Source: Parasitella parasitica (Eukaryota > Mucoromycota > Mucoromycetes > Mucorales > Mucoraceae). Taken from it: a stretch of 64,000 nt of DNA. Position numbers and translations under genes: made by a program. Position 1 is the stretch's first letter. Each line of letters begins with the position of its first letter. Under the pieces are notes generated by a model. That model ran no database searches, was not told where the DNA came from, and saw nothing but the letters and a program-made list of their open reading frames with translations. This document shows positions 9,934 to 20,565 of the stretch, piece by piece. The DNA is taken from NCBI GenBank assembly GCA_025201805.1, contig MU619252.1, positions 67,855-131,854 of the forward strand, given 5' to 3'.

Positions 9934-11525
9934 ATGTTTACTATAAAGACTACTGACGTCTGCAATGACACACCCCTTTCACCAAGTTTGTCTACCGCAT
10001 CCTCATTGAAATCCTCCATGTCGTGGATGCAAAAATCACCTAATGAGCTCATTCCGATGTTGAAAAACGCATATAGTTCATTAAAAGACAAAGAACGAGG
10101 TATGAAATACATTGCAATGCAGAGCTTTACTGACATTTTTTTCAACCAGATTTGAAATTGGCAGCTGAAATCGGAAAATCCCTGCTGGAGAACAACATGG
10201 CATTACGGACCAATTACGACCACCTGCTGTCAAACTACTCCCCTTTACCAACGCCATCTAATTCATCCAACTCATTAATTTGCCTGACAGCAACCATAGA
10301 AGAAGAGCCGCAAGAGCAAGATTTGAAGTATGTGCCTCCCACAACAAGAGAAGCACTTGTTGAAATGCTGGAAAAAAAGAACCAAGATCTGGCAACCCAG
10401 CTTGACACTGTCTTGTCCAAGCAGGAGAAATTAGACCGCTCGCACACCAAAAAGGCACGCCAATTAGAGACTCAAGTAGAGTTGCTACAAACCAGCCTTG
10501 ATCGTGCTACCACCAAAATCCAAGAGATGGAGAACACCAAAAGAAAAACATTGACCAAAGATGGAAGCAGTGGTAGCGGTAGCACTGTGAATGACGGCAG
10601 AGGAAACACAAGCCCTACTATCCTCACTGTCAACAGTAACACTTGCACAGGCAACTGTGCTGATTTGCAGCTCAAAATGGAACAATTAAAAATTGAAAAT
10701 GACCATGTGAGCCAGGCCAAAGCACAGATTGAAAAAAACTTGTTTGAGACATTGCATGATTTACGATTATTAAAACAACAGTTTGAGGAATTTCAGTTTA
10801 CTGCGCATGATCATGAGCAGCTTCGAAAGGCCTTTGATGCACAACACTTGCACATCAACGAGCTCAAGAACAGCCTGGAGGAGCATCGGAGCCTGTTGAC
10901 CAAGCTGAGGGAGCGCGGCGTTTGCTTGTTGACGCAGGAGGAAGATTCTGTGATGAAAAACAGCCTGCTAACAGAGCTAGAGAATGCTTGGTCCAAACAC
11001 CAAACGCCATTATCAGCATCATTGTACAGCCAAGACAGAGACGACGAGGACGACTGTTGCAGTAGCACAGCATCAAGCATACTATTTCAACCGTTTCAAG
11101 CTATATATAACCAATTACCAAATGTAGACACTGCTTTGGAATCCATCCTCGTTAAGGCTGGTGCTGTCGAAAAGGACGCATTGGATGATGCATTAAGCCT
11201 TATTGGTCGCCTAGAAAACGAATACGACCACGAAAAGTTCCTGCTGGAGAAGCGACATCTATGCTACAAGGATGACTACCAATGTCTGGACTCGCTGCAA
11301 GACGATACAGCAACCTCTGATTTTGATTATTTTGAGGAAATGCCATTATCGAACGTCCATGCACCAACAATCACGTCAGCATCAGCAACCGGCTTGGTAG
11401 GGTTGGCTCAAAACCTAATCAAATCAATGTTCTACATGACTTGGCGATGGTTTAGGTTCATGTTGGTCATGACGATTGCCATATTTATGAGCTTAAAAGA
11501 AGGCCCAAATGCGTTGTCATTGTAA
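9934..11525 (+). CDS. Tail-anchored coiled-coil protein with CC1-box-like and Spindly-like motifs (putative dynein adaptor)
   Basis: Two exons (9934-10099 and 10150-11525, 50-nt intron) give 513 residues. Residues 56-71 read D-L-K-L-A-A-E-I-G-K-S-L-L-E-N-N and are formed across the exon junction. This fits the CC1 box (AAxxGxxLLE) by which BICD, BICDR, HAP1/TRAK and Spindly adaptors bind the dynein light intermediate chain. A coiled coil follows (about 100-160 and 215-310). At 326-333, N-S-L-L-T-E-L-E resembles the Spindly motif that contacts the dynactin pointed end. The gap of about 265 residues is similar to that in known adaptors. Residues about 482-502 form one hydrophobic segment with an 11-residue tail, so the protein is probably tail-anchored on an organelle. 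The motifs are seen; the adaptor role is inference. The cargo organelle is unknown. Confidence 0.85.
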
Positions 11526-11584
11526 ACCCTCCCTCTTCCACTACTTCAAACAACCCATAAATTAAAAAAAAAAAATAGTAATTA

Positions 11585-11623
11585 CAGTGTCAAAGCGCTT
11601 TTGGGACACCTTGCGCTTTGACA
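11585..11623. repeat. 11-bp perfect inverted repeat with hAT-like motif
   Basis: TGTCAAAGCGC (11588-11598) is the exact reverse complement of GCGCTTTGACA (11613-11623), separated by 14 nt. The left arm is preceded by CAG, so it reads CAGTGTCAAAGCGC, close to the terminal motif of the repeats at 1801, 35938 and 62913 (inverted). A further GCGCTTTTGAC lies at 11634. It sits 60 bp after a stop codon, so it may be a mobile-element end or a 3'-UTR hairpin. Confidence 0.5.
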
Positions 11624-11983
11624 GAAACTAATCTGCGCTTTTGACCATACCAAAATCTGCGATTAACCCACAAAATGTTTTGCAGAGTGGGTGACTAATC
11701 TTCCTGAGTGTAGATGACATATCATCAGTATTGTTCGACTTTGTTCTGTAAACATATTTAAGAGAATTCTGCAAATGGAGCATTTTTAATATACCATCCA
11801 ATGCGCATATTGGGTATGGCCAAAAACACAAAATGCTAGTAGGCACTGGAGACACCATATATTTTACTAGTGACTCCTTGTATCTGACTATTGTGTACAA
11901 TACTAGGCTTTTGCATATCTTCTTCCCCCCCTTTTTTCACGCTTTATAATTCTGTAAAAAGAAAAAAGAAAAAGAGAGCCAGT

Positions 11984-14587
11984 ATGCGTGGTATCTTGTA
12001 TGGGCTACTCGTATTCAGTAGTATTTCGTTTATATTAGCACTAGAAGGTACCAAGGCAAACTCTTGCTGAAAATGCACCAGTATTGACATTTGATTTTTT
12101 TTTATTGGTTTTTTGATTTTTAGCTGAGGATTACAAAGTAACTTCTTTACCTGGTATCGACGTTGATTCACTGAATTTTACACAATATGCCGGGTACATA
12201 TATCTGTTGTGCCATGCTTGGGAACCTTTGCTCATCCTGCTTTATATAACATAGGCACATTGAGATATCAAGTGAAACCGACTCTAATCTGTTCTTCTGG
12301 ATGATTGAAAGAGAGGTTTCACCAGATAACGAGAAACTTGTAACCATCAGATTACAGACTAGCACACAACTCTGATGTATTAACAAAGCTCTTAGATTAT
12401 TTGGTTGAACGGTGGGCCTGGCTGTTCCAGGTAACATGTTTTGCAGTGAATTTTCAGCGTCATGCTAACGTTGTTTATATTTCAGCATGGATGGTCTGTT
12501 TTTAGAAAACGGACCCTTTAGAGTCAATCCGGATCTATCATTGGCAGTCAATGAAGGAGGGTGGCAAAATTATGCCACCAATATATTCGGTAAAAAACAA
12601 GATATTAGTTTATGATAGAGAGGGTATTAACCTGGATGCATGCAATTAGTGGATCAGCCTGTAGGTACAGGCTTTAGCTTTGCAAATACAGACAGCTACA
12701 TGCATAATATGAGCCAGGTATAAAGACACTGGAATTAACACACATACATGAATTTAACCTTCGTGGCTGCTGTCTGCATGTAGATCACTGAAGAATTCGT
12801 CACCTTTATCGATAAGCTATTTGTTACATTCCCCCATCTTGTAGAGCAAGACGTCTATATTGCTGGAGAGAGTTTCGCTGGCACGTATATTCCGTATTTT
12901 GCATCGCGACTATTGGAATTGAATAAGTACAACCTCAAGGGGATTGCTATCGGCAATGGTTGGATATCTGCAGAACATCAGTACAATGCTTATTATGACT
13001 ACAGCGTGCAAAACAACCTGATAGACAAAGAACGACTGCCCCTGATCTCTGCGCGCTTAAAGACTTGCCAAGACGATATCAAAGAAAGAGAACTTATTCA
13101 TCTTTCTTCGTGTGAGAGAATCATGACGGATATCATCGACAGCAGCATCCATGAGTAAGTATCTTTGTGATATATGGGGAATGATTCATCTCATGTTTAT
13201 TTTATTGCAGAAACAAGGCAGGCAGGAGAATGTGTGTCAATATGTACGATATCCGGTCCAAAGAAGAACCCTATCCTGAATGCGGACTATCATGGCCTTA
13301 TGAATTGGACGATGTTACGAAATACCTACGCGTAAATGAAAGATGGTAGTTATGTCAGCCCCCCCAGTATTGACTAATTTTCTGTTCCAGCTGCCTGAAG
13401 TGAAATCAGCCGTGCATGCAGATAAGCAAATACTCGGCTGGAAAGAGTGCACATCAATGGTATCTTCTGAATTGCACGGCGATCAGAGCCAGCCTGCATA
13501 CTATGTAAGTATGATTATCGTTTTTATGTGCGCATACTAAACGTATGTATGTATAGCTTTTACCGGGCATTCTAGAAGAAATCCCTGTCTTGCTGTTTAG
13601 TGGAGAGTATGATTTGATTTGCAACTATATTGGCACAGAATATCTGATTGGCAATATGACATGGAACGGGTCAAAGGGATTCAGCAAGAATACCACAAAA
13701 GAAGTATGGAAAATTGACAACAAACTGGCTGGTTACTATACCCAAGAACGCAACTTGATTTATGTGCTGATCAAGGATGGCAGCCACATGGTGCCTTATG
13801 ATCGACCCATAGAGTGTTTGGATATGATCAATCGATTTATCGAGGTAGGCGATAATGTTGTCAAAGGTTTACTTAGCCAAGTAGGCAACGGCAGTGCTCC
13901 TGCTGCAACCACAACCACTAGAACGACAAAATCAGTACCTACACCCACCCTTACTACTCACTCCAGCACAATGACTGAAAAGGATAGCAACTCTAAAGAT
14001 GATTTAGAACAAGGACAGCTAAATTCTGACGATCAATGGAGCCAGTACTACAACTGGGGAACCAGCACGCTTGTAATCGTGATTCTGTTTGCATTGACGC
14101 TCTGTTTCTGTTGGTGTCGTAATAATAAAAGACCTTCAGGATCAGCAGCCGATGAATTTGGCGGTGCTCCCCAAAGGGTACGCGAGGGAGCCAGCAGCAA
14201 GAGAAAAGGCTTTGTTGGCTTGATCCGAAGCTTGTTTGGCAGTGGCAAATCTTCCTATCCAAACCGACGTAAATTCCGTCTTGGTGATAACGACGAATCG
14301 AATGAATTGTAAGATACTCAATACCTTTGACTGAACACCCTTTTTTTTTTTTTGCTTACTACATGTATGTGTGTACATTTAGAGATGAATTAGTTATCGA
14401 AACACCCACGCTTTTTGAAGCAAACGAGGAAGATAATGTGGACCAGCACCATCAGCATTTTGCTATAGATAATGACGAAGATGAAGACGAGGAGGATGAT
14501 TTCGAGGACTTTGCCGATTTCGATGACGGAGAAGCACTCGCAAATACCAAAAATACAAATGCAAAAAAGTATAAAAAGAAGGATTAA
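11984..14587 (+). CDS. KEX1: Pheromone/prohormone-processing serine carboxypeptidase, KEX1-like
   Basis: This multi-exon gene encodes a late-Golgi carboxypeptidase that trims C-terminal Lys/Arg from secreted precursors after Kex2 cleavage. The first exon (11984-12047) is a signal peptide. Later exons give [15 protein letters not shown], catalytic Ser in G-E-S-F-A-G-T-Y, catalytic Asp in S-G-E-Y-D-L, and catalytic His in D-G-S-H-M-V-P. A Thr/Ser-rich stalk and one transmembrane segment (nt 14065-14115) follow, then a basic juxtamembrane region. The terminal exon (about 14382-14587) adds a very acidic cytosolic tail ([10 protein letters not shown]), as in Kex1. The apparent stop at 14310 is inside the last intron, whose donor is AATT|GTAAGA. 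About ten exons were traced; some inner borders are approximate. Confidence 0.9.
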
Positions 14588-14604
14588 TAAAGACGTCTAT
14601 GATT

Positions 14605-15171
14605 TTATTTAAAAAATGGCTTTTTGAGACGAGAAATGAGTGAGCCGAATCTCTTTGTCGTAGCCTTGACACTTGCTTCATGATTGGGAGAATCGTTAAG
14701 GGAACGTCTTCTTGCTGGCATCCTTTCAAGGATTGGATCCACACTGAGTGTTGGTTTAAATGGAACGCCAACAATAGGCTTTTCGTCATGCGCCTCAGTT
14801 CTCTTTTGATTCTGTTTCTGTAAGGGTGAAGGAGAGGTGTATGAAACAGGGCGGCGAAGAACATGACGCTTATTAACAGGCGAACATTGCCCTGATGAAG
14901 AAGAAGATATTGCTGAAGACAGGTAGTGAGAAGTCTCGAGGTCGTCTAGCAAGGTTTCATTTTCCACCATAATAGAGAACGGGTGCACTGGGCTTCCGCT
15001 ATGAAGATAGCTATGTTGTTGTAGAGCTTGTTCATGGTCATATTCTATCTCGATATCGTCTTGCCATGCTCTCACTTGTGGTAGTTTCTTGCTTGGTGTG
15101 CAAAGTAATTTCGGCGTAGGAGATGCTGAAGGAAACACGACAGGAGAAGGGGTATTAAATTGACGGTTCAT
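14605..15171 (-). CDS. Ser/Pro-rich hypothetical protein, 188 residues
   Basis: A single-exon frame with an ATG start. The protein is low in hydrophobics and rich in Ser-Pro/Thr-Pro dipeptides (around ten), including T-P-S-P, S-P-T-P, C-T-P-S-K-K and N-D-S-P-N. It also has R-R-R-S-L, a basophilic kinase consensus, and ends in a basic amphipathic segment (S-L-I-S-R-L-K-K-P-F-F-K). This composition suggests a disordered phosphoprotein, possibly a CDK or MAPK substrate, but no family is recognised. Its stop codon is only 17 bp from that of the convergent KEX1-like gene, so the two transcripts must overlap. Confidence 0.7.
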   Translation of the reverse strand: MNRQFNTPSPVVFPSASPTPKLLCTPSKKLPQVRAWQDDIEIEYDHEQALQQHSYLHSGSPVHPFSIMVENETLLDDLETSHYLSSAISSSSSGQCSPVNKRHVLRRPVSYTSPSPLQKQNQKRTEAHDEKPIVGVPFKPTLSVDPILERMPARRRSLNDSPNHEASVKATTKRFGSLISRLKKPFFK

Positions 15172-17563
15172 TGGATTTTCGTTTTTCTTGTAGAAAGAAG
15201 AAAGAGAACCTCAAGATAGACGTCGATAATGCAGTTAATATACGCAGGATAGATAAATATGTCAAATGACCAATATCTTAGTATATATATATGTATACAG
15301 GGGATGTTAAATCATATGAACACAAAAATGTATAAGATTGTACCTGTTACACCTGGTACTCTCGTTTTAGGGTCTTGGGCACACATACATATACATGAAA
15401 TATTTGTGTGTCTGATTAATGTGAACTAATAAACGTACAGATGTGTAAATGCTGTGTGATCGTTGGTGCTTGAAGAAACACCTTTTTTATTATCATTATC
15501 ATTATTATCATTATTATTATTATTACAGCCTGTTGTTCCTAGATGTTTGGTCTTGTTCTTTTATTATATAAGTCAGTATTTTGGCTCTATCGACAAACAT
15601 ATGAAAATTGCTGAATTTCGTATAGAAGCAGGTATTCAATTTTGTAACCAAGAATAACCCATCGGCATCTGCATGTATTGTTACACACACGCTATGATGG
15701 GTTGATCTCGTTACTAAACAAGAGTACACTTTTTCGAAATATGTGGCACAGTGCTGCGTAAACAGCCTCTAATAATTTGTTTAATAGAGAAACATCAGAG
15801 ATATCATAAATATACTAAGAGTTTTATTAAAGAAAGTTTTATATTGGCAAGAATCGATGGTAATTACCAAACTTATATGAAATTTTAGATGCTTTCTCAA
15901 CAGGTCAATTCACTTTTGATTATCATGAGTTGTATATACATGAAAAGCAACTTTACCAAACATGGAGAGAAGCCTACGGAATGACCTAAAAGGGAATTCC
16001 CAAAACTATCAAGCATTTTTCAGTGTTTCTCAACGTAAATGTTGTGCCGATCTTAAAACCAGCTTGTATTCAGATACCTTTTTTTCGGCGTAATATGCAC
16101 ATATTTGCGAATTTATATTCTATACTCACTTAGGACTACATTTAGGTTCAACACAGTGTAAATTTTTTTTTTGAACAATAAAGCAATGCTACGCGACATA
16201 ACACAAATTATGATTTTAGCAATATAAGCCAGACGAAACAGAAACCTTTTCCGAAATTAAACAGTTTTGAGGGCTACATTATAAATATATTATCATTACG
16301 AAATGTTATATCTAATATCAGCTTAGTTTCATAATAAGATGATACTTTACTAAACCACTCTATTCCATGCATCAAACTAAAAGGGACTTAATGAGAATTC
16401 ATATCATGCAAAGCCATAATATATACTTACTTTTCAAGTGCCTTGTTTGTGAAATACATTATGGCGTGTAGCATTTTTATTTCTGCGAAACTTACTAAGA
16501 AATCCAAGATAAACTTCGCACTACCACAAAAGGATGACTCTATTGTATATAATTGTGTAAGCAATAAATATTTGTTTGTAACCAATACGTTTTTTGGTAC
16601 TATGCGGTTTAATAATTCGCTGTCAAAACCTTATTTAGACAGTTAATACATTGAAATTTCTCTTGCAACAGCTAAATCTTGCCATACAAAAGGAGAAAAT
16701 CAATTTACTGCAGAGCGATATAGCATTAAGATACTATACAACAGTTTCATGTTGTGTATTGCAGTGTGGAATCTTATATGATTAAAACTAATGGTACAAA
16801 GTAAACACCAAATATATGCATGTAATGAAAGAGGAGCTTCCCATGACTAAATTGAAGTAAACATTACAGGCATTTTAAAAAACGAAACATTTCCCGTAGC
16901 TACATGCTTACTCGTGTTCCAAATGTTTTAGTATCTGATGTCTTATTGTAATGAGATATGGATGATCGTTTCAGCTGAACACCTATACACTATAATTCCA
17001 TTAATTAACAAACAAAAAGGCTAAATTTTGGCAAATCTGAAAAAAATCAGGGTAAAAATGATGCACCTCTTAAAATTGATATGTTTTGAAAACTTTTTAA
17101 ATCTGGACAATTGGCACTGCTCTTCTGCTTCATAGTAAATTGCTCAATGTATATATTACGTATGTTGTCGAGGATGACCAGATATCTAGTATTGCTGTAA
17201 TAAGAATTTCTTGAAAATTTTATGTTGTTGTAATGTGAAGATTTTTGATTTTTATCATAAATATCAAAGGAGCATATAATCCTAATCCTCATTGATATAC
17301 GCCGTATATAAACTTAGCCGACAAGGAAAGTAATCACGTAAATCTTCTACTTTTTTAATTTTTTATTTTATCTGTTTGATATTTTCTAATGATCCTTTAC
17401 TGTACCGCGAACACATGGCATCCAGCTTTTACTTTTCGTGGAAAAAAAAACATTTCAATTGCCGAATGAAATATACCTTAAATAGACAAGCTATATTTTT
17501 TTTTTTTTTTTTTTTTTGGTGGTATAATGGAATTTATAAACCACTTTTATTAGTCGTATAATT
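15172..17563. other. Long intergenic stretch with no gene seen
   Basis: About 2.4 kb of AT-rich DNA carrying only short, unconserved frames. It contains a TTATTATCATTATTATTATTA-type microsatellite near 15487-15527, a TATATATATATG stretch near 15283-15295 and a run of about 23 T at 17494-17516 just before the peroxiredoxin 3' end. No RNA gene or repeat copy shared with the rest of the window was noticed. Confidence 0.55.
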
Positions 17564-18329
17564 TTACAATTTGGCCAAGACAGCTTCAGCACCAGAAGAA
17601 GTAACACCAGGAGCTTTCTCAACACCAATGTATTTGATGACCAAATCATCAATGACTATAGCGAAACGTTTTGATCGAATTCCCATGCCATTGTTAGTCA
17701 AATCTTGAGTGAGGCCCAAAGCGCTAGAGAAAAGAGCACTGCCGTCACCAGCCATAATAACCTTATCACCGGCTTTGTAAGCTTTAGCAAATGCGTTCAT
17801 GACAAAGCCATCCATAACAGAAATGCAAATAACATCGCTGACTCCCTTGGCCTTTAATGCATCATGAGCAGAGATGAATCCAGGAACATGAGTTTCGGAA
17901 CAGGCTGGGGTAAAGGGTCCTATTTGATATGCATTATAGTGAGATTCCATCAAAGTGTTAACAGACATATGTAACTTTCATACCGGGAATGGCAAAGATG
18001 ACAGCCTTCTTTCCCTTCAACTTTTCGTGGATTTTGTAGGGGATTGGGCTAGATATTTCATTGACGATTAGCATCTATTACACATACTATTTGAACGTAA
18101 GGGTATTACCGAGGACAGGCTGTGATGTCTTCTTTGGGGTCAAAAGGAACATATTGAAGAGCACCATCGGGGATCTAAGATACAAGAGATGCTGCTAAAT
18201 ATCATTCATAATATAGGTCTAGTTCAATTAGGGAAGACTTACAATATCGCCAACTTTGATAGACTATAAAGTAAATATAAAATGTTATGGTTAGCCTAAT
18301 GCGTTTATACCTTCACTTTCCCTTACCAT
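17564..18329 (-). CDS. Peroxiredoxin, PMP20/PRX5 type, with PTS1-like C-terminus
   Basis: A minus-strand gene with five exons encoding about 170 residues. It reduces H2O2 and alkyl peroxides with thiols. The peroxidatic Cys lies in T-P-A-C-S-E-T-H, preceded by I-P-G-P-F formed by splicing; the conserved Arg region is R-S-K-R-F-A. The chain ends in A-K-L, a canonical peroxisomal targeting signal type 1, as in Candida PMP20. The first exon contains only the start codon: ATG (18329-18327) is followed immediately by an intron (donor GTAAGG), and coding resumes with S-I-K-V-G-D. Intron 2 follows after only seven more codons. The final intron sits just before the active-site loop. Family assignment is secure; peroxisomal location is inferred from the tripeptide. 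Confidence 0.93.
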
Positions 18330-18511
18330 TTCTGATTATAAATGTGATTTGAATATATTTAGAAGAAAGAAGAGCTGGAGCTTTGGAGGCAATTTTTGGC
18401 TTTTATTTGCCTGTTTTAAGATTCACTTGCCGCATTCCATTCATAAGCGACTCTCGTGCTGTCACGAAGAAGCTTTACCACGTTATTCTTTCTATAAACA
18501 CTTTTTATGGC
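18330..18511. promoter_or_regulatory. Shared divergent promoter region
   Basis: These 182 bp separate the start codons of the peroxiredoxin (minus) and the DUF185 methyltransferase (plus), so they must hold both promoters. No clear TATA box or named operator is seen. Part of this stretch is open in the plus frame from 18383, but no ATG occurs before 18512. Confidence 0.4.
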
Positions 18512-20020
18512 ATGTATAGACTAATAGCAAAACGACTCATACACACGACAGCGTTATGCCAGAGATACAGGCCTGGGTTCTTTACTTCTGTCTGGTCTGG
18601 CAGCAATCAGCCGCCTCCTGAAGAAATACATGCTTCGTTCCCAACTAAAACAAGCAAAGATACCGAATCTTTAGCAAAACCACCCATTAAAACAAAGATG
18701 CTGGTTCGCGACTTCATTGAAGACTCAACATTTAATCCAGCGTACGGTTTTTACTCCAAGCCCAGCGATTCATCTTTTGGAGACATTGAGGAGATGGAGC
18801 AAGAAGAAGACCATATTCAATACATGAATCGTTTAGCCAAGTATCGAGGACGCATCAATCATCACAATATACAGCAATTACGGTATACTTTGACCGAATT
18901 GTTCAAGGTAAGTTTTCTTTTGTTTTTTCAGCAAAACCAGTGGTTTTTATTCATTCAGCTCGTAAAATATAGCCTTGGTATGGCTACGCTATTGCAAAAT
19001 ACATGGTGTCTGAATACAAATTGAATTTGTATCCACACAAGGATTTGATTATCTACGAGATGGGAGGAGGGCATGGCCGACTGATGCCTCATATTTTGGA
19101 CTATATCGAAAGATACGAACCGTCTGTTTACAAAAGAACCCAATACAACATGATTGAATTATCCAACCGCCTCGTATCCCCGTCATTTATGAAGCATGTA
19201 CCAAAACATGATTATGTGCAAGTTTTAGACCAGACCATATTTGATTGGAAGACACTAGTGACAGAGCAGTGTTTTTTCTTGGGCATGGAAGTTATTGTAA
19301 GTTTACTTTTTATTTTATTTTTCGAGTCTAATGCCATATCCCACTAACATATAATAGAATCATTTCGCTCATGACGCTATTCGATACGATCTGGATACAT
19401 TAAAACCATACCAAAGCATTGTGTGTATTGACGAAAAACGAAACTATACCGAAATCTATGAACCTGTTCAGGACCCCTTGATTTCGCGCTATTTGGCATT
19501 GCGTGAAAAGGTGAGATCCAAGCTAAATACCCCAAACCATCCCTTTACCTCAGGATCTTTACTATGGCACAAGACGCAGCGTCTCCTCCAGACGAAAACA
19601 CCCAACTACACAACTCCAGAATTTATACCAACGAAATTGTTTGAATTTCTGGAGATCCTCAAAACTTACTTTCCGGGACATCGACTTGTGCTTACGGATT
19701 ATGCATCGCTGAGTAATACGATCGAAGGTATCAATGCTCCTCTTGTTCAGACAGCATACAAGGGGCTGATGGTGCCATGTTCAACTTATCTATTGCCACC
19801 AGGATGGCACGACACTATTTTCCCTACTAATTTCGAGCTTCTGCGAGACATGTATTTACTTACATGTCGAGGCTCGAAGGCTGGCAATGAAAAGAATGTG
19901 AAGGCTGTTAAATACGACGACTTTCTGGAAAGATATGGCGACGTTGAAAGGTCAAAGTCAAAGAAGGGCGCACCAATGCGTTTGATGCATCAGCCAAATG
20001 TTAAAGTCTTTTTGACCTAA
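18512..20020 (+). CDS. Mitochondrial DUF185/MidA (NDUFAF7-like) SAM-dependent methyltransferase
   Basis: Three exons (18512-18907, 18973-19296, 19358-20020) give 460 residues. The N-terminus is a typical mitochondrial presequence (M-Y-R-L-I-A-K-R-L with H-T-T). The family hallmark is the early N-P-A-Y-G-F-Y segment, then P-W-Y-G-Y-A-I-A after the first splice, then the SAM-binding loop E-M-G-G-G-H-G-R-L. NDUFAF7, the best-known relative, methylates a complex I arginine. Fungi also have a divergent paralogue group, and this chain, with a long C-terminal extension from I-P-T-K-L-F, may belong to it. The ATG at 18512 is preferred because the longer frame begins with TTG. Confidence 0.85.
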
Positions 20021-20067
20021 ATGAATGTACTAATGTATTTATACAATAAATGTAAAATAATGTATTT

Positions 20068-20466
20068 TTTTTTCTTAAAGACCTTCATGAGAGCGGCTGC
20101 AACCGCAACATCCTCCACTCGTATCATCAAATCTTGAAAATTGTCTCTTGAAGACTCTATATCTTCTACAGGTACTGGATTCTGGATCTTTGTCGATCTT
20201 AAGTGTAAGTACATAAATCATGGCTCTCCCCACCCCCTTTCTTTTTTTCAATTTTAATAAAATGATAATTTACCCACAGGGTAATGAAGCTCCTATATAT
20301 GTTTCCTTATTCATTCAAGCTACTCTTTTGACATTTAGCAACTTAAATTCTTCTGAGCTTGAGTGCTTGGTGTCATCATGAGCTTATACGACGATTCAGC
20401 CTTGATTGCTTGAATGCTAATACTTGATGGAGATGGGCCTGATACGTCATCTGCTCCGACAAGCAT
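20068..20466 (-). CDS. Possible small three-exon gene, hypothetical
   Basis: On the minus strand an ATG at 20466 opens M-L-V-G-A-D-D-V and continues for about 40 codons; a GTTGCT donor, a 19-nt middle exon (about 20271-20289) and an acceptor CTTAAG at about 20195 can join in frame to S-T-K-I-Q-N-P-V-P-V-E-D-I and on to A-A-A-L-M-K-V-F-K. The end is uncertain. The composition is protein-like in the first and third pieces, but the middle exon is tiny and the model is unverified. It would share a divergent promoter with VPS68. No family is recognised. Confidence 0.3.
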
Positions 20467-20565
20467 GATGTTTTGAGTTTTACAATTTGCTTTATTTCCT
20501 TTTTGTTTCTATTATTTTTTATATATATATATATACTACATACCCGAAAGCTACAAGGACAAACG
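20467..20565. promoter_or_regulatory. Promoter region upstream of VPS68
   Basis: The 99 bp before the VPS68 ATG contain a (TA)n run (20520-20535) that can act as a TATA element in both directions. If the small minus-strand gene is real, this is a compact bidirectional promoter. Confidence 0.35.

Noticed and set aside
17376-17561. 61-codon plus frame before the peroxiredoxin 3' end
   Set aside because: It includes the poly-T run read as poly-Phe and has no homology.
18383-18511. Upstream extension of the DUF185 methyltransferase
   Set aside because: The frame is open but starts with TTG; the ATG at 18512 gives a proper mitochondrial presequence.
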